From NCBI RefSeq assembly GCF_001625305.1, contig NW_017802458.1:1-64000 (forward strand): a stretch of DNA of 64,000 nt, in the 5' to 3' direction. The position numbers and the translations under genes are program-made. This document shows positions 47,901-58,625 of this stretch, one piece after another. The notes under the pieces were generated by a model. It was not told where the DNA came from and did no database searches. It worked only from the letters and a program-made list of their open reading frames with translations. The stretch is from Branchiostoma belcheri (lineage: Eukaryota; Chordata; Leptocardii; Amphioxiformes; Branchiostomatidae). Within the stretch, counting starts at the first letter, position 1. The number at the start of each line of letters is the position of its first letter.

Positions 47901-50900
47901 GGATGGCGTTCAGCACCAAGGACAGGTATGTTTACATGTGTGTGGATGGTGTTCAGCACCAAGGAAAGGCATGCTTGCCTGTGTGTGGATGGCGTTCAGC
48001 ACCAAGGACGGGAGAGAGTGACTGTTAGAAAAAAGACTTGGGACGGCAGATTTTTCCTAGGGTCGTTCGGATACTAGTGACCAGAAACGCAACATTTTTT
48101 GCTAGGGCCCATGAGGTTTCTCAAGACTGCAAAATTGCTTCTTAATTATAAAGTGGCATTTTCCTGGACTTGGGAAATGTTGTCGAGTTGTCTGCCGCAT
48201 AATTGCTACTTATCAAGACCTGATTTTCCTCTATGAAGGGGGAGGGCAATCTAATGACACTATTCGCGTTAATTCAATATTGCTGGTGACGTGTTAAGAC
48301 CGCATGAGGCGGAAATATATTTCCTGTTTACTAGGCCACAGCAAGTAATTTTTTATGGATGACATCAGCGCGCGCATTTATTTTCACCTCAGATTTGGAA
48401 AAAAAGACATTTTTTTGCCCTCAGTTCCCTATGTTCCTTACTACTTCGAGGGTCCACATCACTTTCACACCTACACAACTGTAATGTTTTTGATGTAGTT
48501 CAAAAATTTACTGTACGGGTAGATTCTCGTAATTGATAGATCACCAACTTGTCTTGTTTGTATTTATCTTGGTTTTATCCGCCTTGTAATTATGCATGTA
48601 TCTTGCATGCATGAGTGAGTGAAGCATACAATGCAGTGAAGCATACATCCGACATCGGCTGAAAATTCATGGGGAGTCTTTCCTTTGTATTGGAACAAAA
48701 CTCAAATTTTCCAATCATTTTATGTTTATATTCAACAAAGATGGTATCATTCTGTCAGCATGTGCCCCGGGCATACACTCTGTACCCTATTCATCTGTAT
48801 CTGATGGACATATAGCGACATCAAAGAAAGTAATTCTGCCTTACGTAGGTTGCTGTTGCAAGGCAATTAAAACTAGAAAGGCCGACATTTGTTTTTGAGC
48901 AAATGTAGCGGATGGCTTCACCTCATTTTACGACATGGCAGGGAAAGAAGGAGAAACACAAGGGAACAAAATTCTTTACATTGATATAACTATAGTATGA
49001 AGTGATAACAGTTGGATAGCCACCTACCTACATTATTGGTTAGGATTTTTAATTGCATGATGCAAACTGTTGATTTTCAAGATAAAAAGAATGCTGGAGC
49101 TGGAAAGCTTGACATACTTACCAAAACACTTGAATGCAGCTCATACTGTCAATATGGCATGTACAGGTGTTAATTGAGTTTGTGGTGAAGCCATAATGAG
49201 GAAAAACAATATGTCTTCACCACATAGCACGTGGTGAAGCCATAACAATCATCAGAGGAATGATTACTTTTCCTTCTTGTAGTAACCCCCAAACCACCAT
49301 ATGGGGTCAAAACTGACCCCAGGTGGATGTAAATATGTGCCATTTTGACATTTCCTGTCGAAAACGAAATTCCGTCTACGAGTTTGTTTCTATAAATGTC
49401 TAATAACTTCTCACGTTATGCTACGTTGTAACTAGTGATGCATACCTAAACCCAATTTTAGGTTCAGGTCCGGATTCAAGTCCAGAGGTTTAGGTTCAGT
49501 TCCGGACTTGTAAGTCCGGACCTAAACCCATGGCACATACAAAATTGCATGTTGGCAACCTTGCAATGTTGTCTGGGTATAACTTTGGCCACATAACATG
49601 GAGGCCGGTACTTGCAATTGACGATGCCCGATGGCAATGTTTTCTTCGTTTTGCAGCAAAGATTTTACAATCTACGGAAGGTTTTAGGTGGTTTGGAAAG
49701 AAAAGGGGTATGTGAAATGGTCTTTTATGGTAATAAGTCCGGACTCGGTTCTTGACTTTTAGGTTTTTTTGGACTTGAACCTAAACATTCTTACAAGTCC
49801 GGATCCAAGTCCAGTGAACTGGTATGCATCACTAGTTGTAACGTTAGTAGTATGTAGTTAAGCCTCATCACGTTGTAGTAGCATATGTGCATAACGACTC
49901 CAGGTAGATTAAGTATGTAACAGAAGCTCAGTCTGTACAAACCCATTTTTCTCATGCAAAACATTATGGGATCAGTTTTGACCCCATACGGAAAAAATCT
50001 ACGGTGGTTTGAGGGTTAAATAAGAAAATAATTGTACATCATTGGCACAAACTTGTATGCCGACTGAAAAATACCCTTTCTGTTTCATATAATAAAAAAT
50101 ATGGTATTTTGTTATCATATGGTCTATCATTCTAGCCATTCTTTTATTCATAAGGAGCTCAAATCGGCCTGCATGCAGCTTTTTAATTCTTTGAGTGAAA
50201 AGGTTAGTGTCAGACACAATATACCAAAACGATGTGGTTACGTAAAAGACCTGGAGGACCTCATGCACTCGGCGCACAGGATGAAAGTACCGAAAGCTCG
50301 TAGCAGTAAGGCCACAGCAAGTAATTTTTATGGATGACATCAGCGCGCGCATTAATTTTCGCCTGATTTTGAAAAAAAAAAAGAAATTTTCTTGCCTTCT
50401 GAAAGTGGTCAACAACATGCCGAAAATGGGCAAAGATGTGTGTTGCCATGCCGGAAGGTGGATGGCAGATGAACATGAAGAGAGGAGACAAGGAAAGGCT
50501 CTGATTTAATGTTTTGTTTCTTACTTTGATGCAGTGATATGTGATGATGGCTGTGTATATGCGATGTTCCCACTGAATCAAAACCATTTGTACAATGATT
50601 GAGTCAAAATTTTAAAATGTAGGAACCTTGTTTTTTCCGGCCCGTCTTGTTTTTATTCGCCCGCTCGCATTAGATTTGGACTGTGTGGAGGATGCCATCC
50701 ATAAAAGTTACTTGCTGTGGCCTAATATCTATAATGCCAAAGGTTACACTATTTTCTAACAACATAAATGTTTCGACCAGTCCTCTGGTAACTAATTTAC
50801 GTGACTTGTACGTTCGTTGAATGTGTTTCAACGACCATTAGGAAGGGTTGTATCGCCCGAAACATGCGTCAAACGCATAATGTAGAGCTTCAATGGATGT

Positions 50901-53900
50901 CTAGATCTTGCGGCGCAGCAAATTTCTGTCTCCCATTAAAACGGTCATCGACTTTCGATGCCATATCGTTGACTGGTCTATGCCATATCCAAGCGTATCA
51001 TAACTTTTTTGAGGTCCAAAAAACGTATAAAATGTAATATATACTACGTTATACGTTGTTTATGAAAGTAGACCAGATTCTTAGTACAGTGAGTCGAACT
51101 GTTAGAGATATTTTTAGCATCACCAACTATGTATGTATATTTTGTTAAACGTTGTACCTGGTATAGTACATCTATTGTCTTTCATACTTCGAAGGATATA
51201 ACTAGAGTTCCACGATCTCATACCTTCGCCAAATGATGTGAACCATTCCGGTGGACGAATTATACATTTTTACTCATAACATTAATTTGGCAAATAAGAG
51301 CCCCATTTGTATGGATTATATCAGTTGATCATATTCTCTACCCAAGCGTATCATAACTTTTTTGAGGTCCAAAAACGTATAAAATGTTTGAGAGTGTAAC
51401 ACGAGTTCCACGACCTCATACCTTCGCCAAATGATGTGAACCATTCCGGTGGATGAATTATACATTTTTACTCATTGATTTCGCAAATAAGAGCCTCATT
51501 TGAATGGATTATATATTAAGTTGATCATATTCTCTACCCAATGACAGCCTTTCTCTTGTACTTTTCTACTAATTGATTTCGCAAATAAGAGCCTCATATG
51601 CATGGGTTATATACGTTGATCATATTCTCTACCCAATGACAGCCTTTCTAGGCTATTCTAGCACTTCCTCATAAATTATGCAAATAAGGTCATGATTTGA
51701 ATAAATTATGTTTATTGCTGTTTACCTTTACTTAACTTCCGAATGCAGCAAGTATAAAATTTTCAGCAGTTACTACTAGGAAATTATAGCAATTTCTCAT
51801 TGATTATGTAAATTAGGTCTTAATTTACATAATCTATATTTTGAGATATTGCTCTCGCTCTGAATTATATACTAGTATATTATATCTCACGAAACATCAC
51901 GGTGTGGATGGACCGTGCTGATACACGTGAAGTTAGCCGGTATGCGATATGGCATCGACCGTTTCAAAAGGCGAAGGCCGCTTATGAGACGAAAATTACC
52001 TGCGGCGCATCTTTTCCTCTGGCTAGCTTGACGAACATCTTACACAAAAACATGCGGGTGTAATTTTTCAATCATTCCTACGTAGGTTCCTACTGAACCC
52101 AATTAAGGCCTTGCTCATTTGATGATATGGATGAATTTTCGTCAGTTTCCAAAAAAAAAGTTTGTTGTACTGTAAACCGTACAAAGCAGCTACAAAATGA
52201 GCAAATACATGCCGTAAATGAAAAAAATAAAAGAAAACGGTACTAATGTCGTAGAATGCCAAAATCAATTCCAAAGCAAAAAAAGAAAATGTGAAGAAAT
52301 GAAAAGAAAGAGTCTATTATTCCCCATACCATACTCTGTGTGTTTAATAATTTGTTCAGCCTTCATGACCATGTAGTAGATTTCAAAATGAAGACAACTT
52401 TTTTTTGCCAAAATCCCAGAAGATATCATACATATAATCAAATCAACATGGCCTCTAAACTTGTTAGTGATGGCTTGTCTAGTTAGGCCATGTTGATTTG
52501 ATTATATGGATGACATCCGCGCGCGCATGAATTTACCCCCAAAAAGTTTTCAACCATACTGTAAATCGTACAAAACAGTTGCAAAATGACCAAATACATA
52601 CCGTAAGTTGAAAACAAAACATTGGAAAACGATACCAATGTCGCAGAAAGCCAAAAATCAAACGAAAAAGACGAAAATGTAAAGAAATGAATTTGAAAAG
52701 TAGATTATTCGCCAAACCATACTCATTTGTTCAACCTTAAATACCACGTAGGTTTCATAATGAAAGCAACTTTTTTTTTGGCCAAATTTTTTTTTATTCG
52801 CACGCTCGAATCAGTTTTGGGTTCCCAGAGGATGTCATCCATATAATCAAATCAACATGGCCTTAAAACCTGGATAGATTCAAACGTCGTTCTGTTTTTT
52901 TTGCAGTGACCGTTCTACCGTTGTTGGAAGCGCGCCCAGTGCATGTGGCTCCCACAGAAAGTCAGCAGCACAAGAATGAACACACATCTGATGCACCAGG
53001 AGATCCATACCCGACAGATTTGGGTAAGAGAGATTTTAAAATGTATCGTATCTGTATCTAAATAGTCGGTACAACCGGCCTTCGGTGTAACAGTCACCAG
53101 CTTCTGTATCTGTATAGCCGGTATAACCGGCCTTCGGCATAACACACCAGCTTCTGTATCTGTATAGCCGGTATAACTGCCCTTCAGCATAACACACCAG
53201 CTTCTGTATCTGTATAGCCGGTATGACCCCCCTTCAGCGTAACACACCAGCTTCTGTATCTGTATAGCCGGTATAACCGCCCTTCGGTGTAGCACACCAG
53301 CTTCTGTATCTTTATAGCCGGTATAACCGCCCTTCGGTGTAACACACAAGCTTCTGTAGCTGTATAGTCGGTATAACCACCCTTCGGTGTAACACACCAG
53401 CTTCTGTATCTGTATAGCCGGTATAACCACTCTTCGGTGTAACACACCAGATTCTGTATCTGTATAGCCAGTATAACCACCCTTTGGCGTAACACACCAG
53501 CTTCTGTATCTGCATAGCCGGTATAACCGCCCTTTGGTGTAACACATGTACACCAGCTTCTGTATCTGTATAGCCGGTATAACCGCCCTTCGGCGTAACA
53601 CACCAGCTTCTGTATCTGTATAGCCGGTATAACCGCCCTTTGGTGTAACACACCAGCTTCTGTATCTGTATAGCCGGTATAACCGCCCTTTGGTGTAACA
53701 CACCAGCTTCTGTATCTGTATCTGTATAGCCGGTATAACCGGCCTTCGGCGTAACACACCAGCTTCTGTATCTGTATCTGTACATGTATAGCCGGTATAA
53801 TCGCCCTTCGGCGTAACACACCAGCTTTTGTATCTGTATAGCCGGTATAACCGCCCTTCGGCGTAACACACCAGCTTCTGTATCTGTATAGCCAGTAGAA

Positions 53901-56900
53901 CCGCCCTTTGGCGTAACCCACCAGCTTTTGTACCTGTATAGCCGGTATAATCGCCCTTCGGCACAACACACTAGCTTCTGTATCTGTATAGCCGGTATAA
54001 CCACCCTTCGGCGTAACACACCAGCTTCTGTATCTGTATAGCCGGTAAAACCGCCCTTCCGCGTAACGCACCAGCTTCGCAGGCACGCGGCGCGGCGGCA
54101 GCTGGCTATATTACACCGATCGACTTGTTACACCTAACCCTTGAACATCTAACTCTAGGCACTGTTTAAAGCTATCAAATGACAATGCCCCTACTGTACC
54201 TGGTGACAGTGAGTTCCACTCTGCGATAGTTCTAGGAAATAATGAATTCTTGAACGCCTCAATCCTTGGTTGATAACTCCGGTACTTGAAGGCATGGCTA
54301 TTTCTTGTTCTCTTCTGGGCTGGTATTAGGTACTTAGTAATTGGGACGTCTACTAGTTTTAAGACGTATTGCGTGACAAGAACGTTTTGACATTTGGGTT
54401 ACGAATCAACCTGAGTGGCTTCTTGGGGCCATTCGAGCATGAAATACTGTTGCCCCTTCTGAAAAGTCCATCTAGAAATTATGTTCGGTTCATGGAACAC
54501 AAATAATTGATGTTGCACTTCTCTGCAATGTCAATGCTCTTGATTTGAGTGCGGTAACCTCTCAAGTTATATTAAAAATGACAGTTAGTGTTTCAAACGA
54601 AATAGCATGAAGGCTACAGCAAGTAATTTTTATGGATGACATCAACGCACGCATTAATGTTCGCCTGATTTTGAAAATAAAAACTCAAGAAATTTTGTTG
54701 CCCTCTGACAAAGCGATTGGATGGCAGGTAAATGTGAAGAGAGGAGACAAGACAAGGCTCTGACTTAATGTTTGGTCTTTTACTTTGAAGCAGTGATGCA
54801 TTTCATTAAGCTTAAGGTACATGTAGTAGGCTAGGTATAGCGTTGTATGGTGTCATTTTGAGATTTATCTAAGTAGATTGCTTGTAATTATGTTTACCTT
54901 CGCAGAAGAAAACACATTTGGTATTGCTCTGTTTCTTCATCTTTGTCAATGACCTGGACCAGACGTCTGTCACCATGGTAACTGGGGTTGTAGCACCCTA
55001 TGGTACTGTATTACATTATGTTGCAGGACAGAGTTGGGGGGCTGGTCAACATATATGTATGTGAATGTGCTTGAGTAAAAATGAGATGTGCTTGAGACCA
55101 TTGTGGCCAGACCATGTGAACAGGTAAACATGATGCATTTTTTTGGCGACGTCTCAGGGAGGAGCCTAATGGTACAGTATTGTGTGCAGTTTGCAAGAAT
55201 TCTAGGAATGGTACAGGCATTTTGTCCACAGGCATGCGGAATGTCCACAGGCATTTCTCTGACCCACATCTATGCCCACATTCCTGGAAACCCTTGAGAA
55301 GACCTGTCTGCCCCAGATGGCCCTGCTTTCTCTGACCCCGGGGCTCGTTCACTATACACTCAGGGGAGGAATACACTGTATCTATCTAAACTTAACAGAT
55401 ACCAAGTCTTCCTCAAAATCATGAAATGATGGCAGTGCCATGCAAACAATAACCCTAACAGCAACCACCGTCGCCATGGCAATGCATGTTTTCATATGCC
55501 AGTCTTGTTTGCCAATGTTACATTTCTAGCTATATTTGAAATCGCGCTACCACTTTTTCAGGAGTACTCCCGACAACATCTGGGTCCGAATATCCCTGTG
55601 TTGGCGATCTGGACTGCTTCAACATCGGCAACGTCACATCCGGTAGGTTACCCATAATTCCGTTACCCAGTTACCCGGATGTACATGTAGCTCATGGTCT
55701 ATCAATATTAAAGGACATTATATCCTTGGGTGGTCTAAACATACATGTAGGAACTGTGGTGTGAATCTTATGTGAAAACAAAGTGTTTTTGCTCTGTTTC
55801 TTCTTCTTCTCCAAACCAATGAGGCCAATGACCTGAACCAGACGTCTGTCGCCATGGTAACTAGTGTTGGGTTACACCATGCATGCTGCAATTTTATAGC
55901 AGGAGGGATTTAGACTCCTGTCTTCCCATATATATGAATGTGTAAGAATTAACATAGCAGACCATATGCGAAGATAACTATTATGCATTGCTTTGCAAAT
56001 GTTACCTTTCTAGTTATAATATTTACCTCACCTCACAGGTAACTCATCGGTTACCGAGTCCACGAGCGAATCCAAATCTGACTCAAACAGCGATCATGAT
56101 GTTCCGATGCAAGTCATGGTGATCAGCTCTATCGTGCTGGGTCTCTACAGCATTGTGGGCACGGTCGGCAATGGACTGGTCATCCTGGCCTTCTGCATGT
56201 ACAGACAGGTATACAACAAGTCTCCACTTTATCTTGAAAGTTCATCTGTGTTGGTAGAAATCATTATGAAGCAAGTTTAAACTGTAATATCCAACATAAA
56301 GAAATAGGACTCACCCAAATTTTTGACTGCACAACTCCAGTCTTTGTCAAGGAATGAGCAATCCACCGCTTCCGTGACGTCACGCAGGTAACACACGTGA
56401 CTCCGTGAGCAGTGGATCATAGGTTGCAGAAAGTCTGTGGTGCCCCCCGTCTCTGTTGAGGGATGGCTGTAATGCCCTGATGTAAATGGCCTCTTTAACT
56501 TGCTTCATAAGTCTCCATTTTCTATAGTCAATGGGCTAAAAAGATGTAGCGTTGCTTGTAGATTCTTCCCACTGCAGTGCCATCTAGCGGTGGGAACTAG
56601 AACCAGTCATTAACCTGAAGATTGCACTGAATATTTAATATTTAACCTAAATCTGCCAACTTTGTGTGAATTTATTACTATGAAAAAGGCGGTGTTTTGA
56701 TTCCAATTACGTTTATTGAAAGAAAAGATTGTTTTTGCTCTGTTTCCTCTTCTTCTTCTTCAAACAAATAAGATCAATGACCTGAACCAGATGTCTATCA
56801 CCATGGTAACTAGTGTTGCAATTTTATAGCAGGAGGGATTTAGACTCCTGCCTTACCATATCATATATGTACGTGTTTGAATAAGAATTAACAGAGCAGA

Positions 56901-57819
56901 CCATATGCGAAGGTAAACATTCTGCATTTGCTTTGGAAATGTTACCTTTCTACATATGCATAATTTTCAAATTTTGTGCATTATGTGATTCTGACAGGTG
57001 CGGACGTCTGCTCACACGTTCATCGTGAGCATCAGCGTGAGTGACATCCTCATCACAGGCCTGCAGTACCCAACCGGGATCGCTTCGATGATCATCGGCG
57101 CTCCGTCCCTCGGCGAAGCCATGTGCCCCATCCTGGGCGCTACTCTCTTCTTCAGCATCTATGTCTCACTGTTTTCTGTGTTGTTGATCGCCTTCAATAG
57201 ATGCACACACATCACAAAATCACCAAACACGTACCAGTCCCTCTTTGCCCCGCTCAGGTCCTTCCTGTGGGTCGTGTTGTCGTGGGTTGTGAGCGCGCTG
57301 CTGGTAACGCCTGGGTTTCTAGGCTACGGCGAATTCGGGTGGGGGGCTGAGCACAGAAAATGCGGAATGACAGACGGTAATGCCTACAACAAACACTACG
57401 TGTCGAACATCTACGCTCTGTCCTACCTGATTGTGTTCTGTCTTGTTGCTGGGGTCTATCTCAGGATCTACTTCTATGTGAAGGATTCTGTGGTGACCAT
57501 GGCTGCAGCCAATCTGAACCTCGCGAACCCCGAGCAGTATGTCTCGGCTAGGGTGATCAAACAGACGAAACACATGTTCATCATCTTCACTGTCTTCACT
57601 GTCACGTCTGCCCCGTTTGTTCTGCTAGGCAGCATCGATAGCCATCTGCCTTTCATGCCACGTGAAGTGTCGTTTGTGCTGATCGGTATGTACTGTTTGA
57701 ACCATGTCCTCAACCCGTTTCTGTATGCCTGGAAGCTCCCCGTGTTCAGACGCGCTTTCAAGGCCATCATCAGGTGCAAGCGGCACCTGCCGTTCCAGCC
57801 TGGGGCTGCAGCCATCTAA
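44934..57819 (+). CDS. orphan rhodopsin-family GPCR (paralog 2), five exons
   Basis: Coding exons 44934-44991 (signal peptide), 52907-53023, 55562-55642 (three cysteines: YPCVGDLDCF), 56039-56208 (NVT and NSS glycosylation sites, acidic Ser-rich stretch, TM1 GTVGNGLVI) and 56998-57819. All borders are AG/GT and phases join; 1248 nt, 415 residues. The last exon holds TM2 (VSDILITG), TM3 with Cys and NRC replacing DRY, loop-two Cys (RKCGM), TM6 without the usual Trp (SAPFVLL), NPFLY, and a short basic tail. It has one ectodomain exon more than the minus-strand paralog at 26950-35277; other exon borders coincide. Ligand unknown. The stop codon TAA abuts a MITE. Start chosen because it follows no acceptor and gives a signal peptide; 41403 is an alternative. 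Confidence 0.88.
45064..45252. repeat. inverted-repeat element, TTGAGCGGCGGCATTATTTT ends
   Basis: Ends TTGAGCGGCGGCATTATTTT and complement. Inner inverted blocks GGGAGTTCTTGCC-type and GAGAGAAGG/CCTTCTCTC. It begins about 70 bp after GPCR exon one and directly abuts the LINE tail array. Confidence 0.75.
45253..45804 (-). mobile_element. CR1-like LINE 3' end with five-unit 50-bp tail array
   Basis: The minus strand encodes the C-terminal end of a non-LTR reverse transcriptase (EYLIPAQKRT, KYQSYQPTIEVFKN, FPRSIVDWNSLPPST), with a stop shortly after TSRSV near 45546. The 3' UTR follows and then five units of the 50-bp repeat ending in GATACAGA. The 5' part is truncated, as usual for target-primed insertion. 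Confidence 0.85.
46025..46410. mobile_element. MITE split by a SINE
   Basis: Left part CAACTCCCCTGGCCAGTTAC and GGCCGATTTCTACTATTTAT; right part CAGCCTGCAAAGGAGTCTGG then TGGAGACTA. Same family as 8697-9210 and 19838-20030. Confidence 0.8.
46110..46359 (+). mobile_element. tRNA-derived SINE with 14-bp target duplication
   Basis: TTTATTCAGCCTGC is duplicated at 46096-46109 and 46360-46373. The head has A box TGGCGCAACGGTTAGAGCG and B box GGGTTCGATACTC, then GTTGTGCCCTTGGGAAAGGC. The short T-rich tail precedes the right duplication. Confidence 0.9.
47611..48012. repeat. 43-bp minisatellite, about nine copies
   Basis: Unit GCACCAAGGACAGGTATGTT then TGCCTGTGTGTGGATGGCG-TTCA. Because 43 is not a multiple of three and the unit lacks stops, long open frames appear in every phase. 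GPCR intron. Confidence 0.95.
48885..49255. mobile_element. dispersed repeat, copy 2 (inverted relative to 38285-38890)
   Basis: Contains GATGGCTTCACCTCATTTTA and CTATAGTATGAAGTGATAAC, matching the complement of copy 1. Confidence 0.6.
49432..49835. mobile_element. inverted-repeat element with 6-bp target duplication
   Basis: Ends CTAGTGATGCATACC and exact complement. TTGTAA flanks both sides (49426-49431 and 49836-49841). Body nearly the same as 9253-9642. Non-autonomous. Confidence 0.88.
50310..50722. mobile_element. GGCC-end MITE, full copy with TAA target duplication
   Basis: GGCCACAGCAAGTAATTTTT and complement, then ATGGATGACATC inside both ends. TAA at 50307-50309 and 50723-50725. The 3-bp TWA duplication points to PIF/Harbinger-type transposition (inference). 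Reference copy for fragments at 13128, 40843, 43828, 48333 and 54610. Confidence 0.85.
50985..51660. repeat. nested direct duplications
   Basis: CAAGCGTATCATAACTTTTT-GAGG occurs at 50990 and 51343; CTCATACCTTCGCCAAATGA plus the following 50 bases occurs at 51217 and 51416; TTGATCATATTCTCTACCCA occurs three times (51326, 51524, 51615). Stepwise tandem duplication in an intron. Confidence 0.8.
52107..52454. mobile_element. GGCC-end MITE, diverged copy
   Basis: GGCC-TTGATTTGA-like left end and ATCAAATCAACATGGCC right end; interior shares GAAATGAAAAGAAA, CGTAAATG-AAA blocks with its neighbour 52487-52862. Only 32 bp separates the two. Confidence 0.7.
52487..52862. mobile_element. GGCC-end MITE, CATGTTGATTTG subfamily, TTA duplication
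   Basis: GGCCATGTTGATTTGATTAT and complement (about 33 bp). TTA at 52484-52486 and 52863-52865. It ends 44 bp before GPCR exon two. Related ends at 30550-30575 and 39133-39170. Confidence 0.85.
53044..54085 (-). repeat. 50-bp minisatellite, about 20 copies, grown from a LINE 3' end
   Basis: Plus-strand unit CAGCTTCTGTATCTGTATAG then CCGGTATAACCGCCCTTCGG then CGTAACACAC. Some units have extra TGTATC hexamers. On the minus strand this is the LINE 3' UTR end plus its GATACA tail, and the array continues directly into the LINE coding remnant. It starts 20 bp after the donor of GPCR exon two. Confidence 0.93.
54086..54480 (-). mobile_element. CR1-like LINE 3' end adjoining the 50-bp array
   Basis: Minus-strand residues KYLIPAQKRTR, KYQSYQPRIEAFKN, TVGAL match the copy at 45547-45804; both share the GCAGGCACGCG-GGCGGCAGCT UTR segment. 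The upstream part (54370-54480) is disrupted. Confidence 0.82.
54888..55140. mobile_element. TTTACCTTCGCA-family repeat
   Basis: Carries CAGACGTCTGTCACCATGGT and ends at CAGGTAAACATGATGCATTT, directly followed by the 55145 segment. Confidence 0.6.
55145..55498. repeat. about 350-bp dispersed segment, copy 2
   Basis: Partner of 28975-29325. It ends 63 bp before GPCR exon three. Confidence 0.8.
55770..56010. mobile_element. TTTACCTTCGCA-family repeat
   Basis: Sits between exons three and four; AACCAGACGTCTGTCGCCAT and AGGAGGGATTTAGACTCCTG visible. Ends about 28 bp before exon four. Confidence 0.6.
56238..56560. mobile_element. foldback-family relative, hammerhead lost
   Basis: Starts GAAAGTTCATCTGTGTTGGT as in 19515-19808. 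On the minus strand near 56300-56345 a motif with stem GACTG/CAGTC followed by AAAA-ATTT recalls the ribozyme layout, but the conserved core is changed. Confidence 0.45.
56710..56955. mobile_element. TTTACCTTCGCA-family repeat
   Basis: Immediately precedes the last GPCR exon; ends GGAAATGTTACCTTTCTACA about 42 bp before it. Confidence 0.6.
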
Positions 57820-58143
57820 GGCCCTGTTCATATGAAGCCGCCCGAACCGCAATTCGGGTAACTCGCATTCCTCACATCTGGTCCACGTGCCATACATTCC
57901 TTTCAAACCGTGCCCGATCACGATTCTCCGAAACTACATTCATTGATGTTTGATGAAAACACGCAAGGTAGCGTGTTATTAATGTCAGAGGTCAATGGCC
58001 TACTTGCTGAAACCACCTCTAGAAGTGGCTTGGGATCGAGGCACTTTCAATGTGATTTGGAGCGTTTTGATGGGGCCACTTGAAACTGGCTTCGGGGGAA
58101 ACCACATGTAAAGCGCCTTCACTGACTTCATATGAACAGGGCC
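57820..58143. mobile_element. GGCC-end MITE whose target duplication is the GPCR stop codon
   Basis: GGCCCTGTTCATATGAAG and complement as ends. The 3-bp duplication TAA lies at 57817-57819, which is the stop codon of the GPCR, and at 58144-58146. Interior shares blocks with 30778-31343 (CACCTCTAGAAGTGGCTTGG). The 3' UTR therefore begins inside the element. Confidence 0.88.
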
Positions 58144-58189
58144 TAAAAGTTCAATACACAGAATGCTCCTGTTCCCAAAACACGATACA

Positions 58190-58500
58190 ACACATTTTAT
58201 GTTTACCTCCTTTATCCTGCTCACTTTTATGTTCAGGCCACATGCCACATGACCAAAAAAAAAAAAAACAAATAAAACAATTTTAAAGGCCTGTTTCAAA
58301 CAAAATATTAAAAAAAACACGTCCGGGGGTATTTGCCCACTCTACCTCCATGCCAAATTTCAGGTCATTCGGCTGAAAAATGGCAGAGTTGAATCCCTTT
58401 AAACAAAGAAATGGCAGGAGGAGGAGAAGGAGAAACATGAGAGAAAACAATATGTCCCCCAGCCACGAAGTGATGTGGTGAAGCCATAATAATGAAAGAG
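58190..58500. mobile_element. dispersed repeat, copy 3
   Basis: GGGGGTATTTGCCCACT and GGAGGAGAAGGAGAAACATG match the complement of 38285-38480. A run of A bases is present at 58255-58268. Confidence 0.5.
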
Positions 58501-58625
58501 AAAAAAAGGAATATACAATCTCTGTTGTACATGTTATATTTTGTGTTAGTTATACTATTATATGTAGTGATGTACATAAGAGAACCTTTGTTAAAAGACT
58601 GGTTTGTACATGTTTATGCATTATG

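Noticed and set aside
47672..48077. Open frames of 70-118 codons with a WCSAPRTG-like repeat
   Set aside because: Same artefact from the 43-bp minisatellite; three frames encode it equally.
52915..54086. Long minus-strand open frames of 235-349 codons
   Set aside because: They come from a 50-bp repeat that lacks stops in all frames and derives from a LINE 3' end.
55145..55376. Short exon of a gene in the 350-bp repeated segment
   Set aside because: The copy at 28975 has shifts in all frames, and no splice borders fit.
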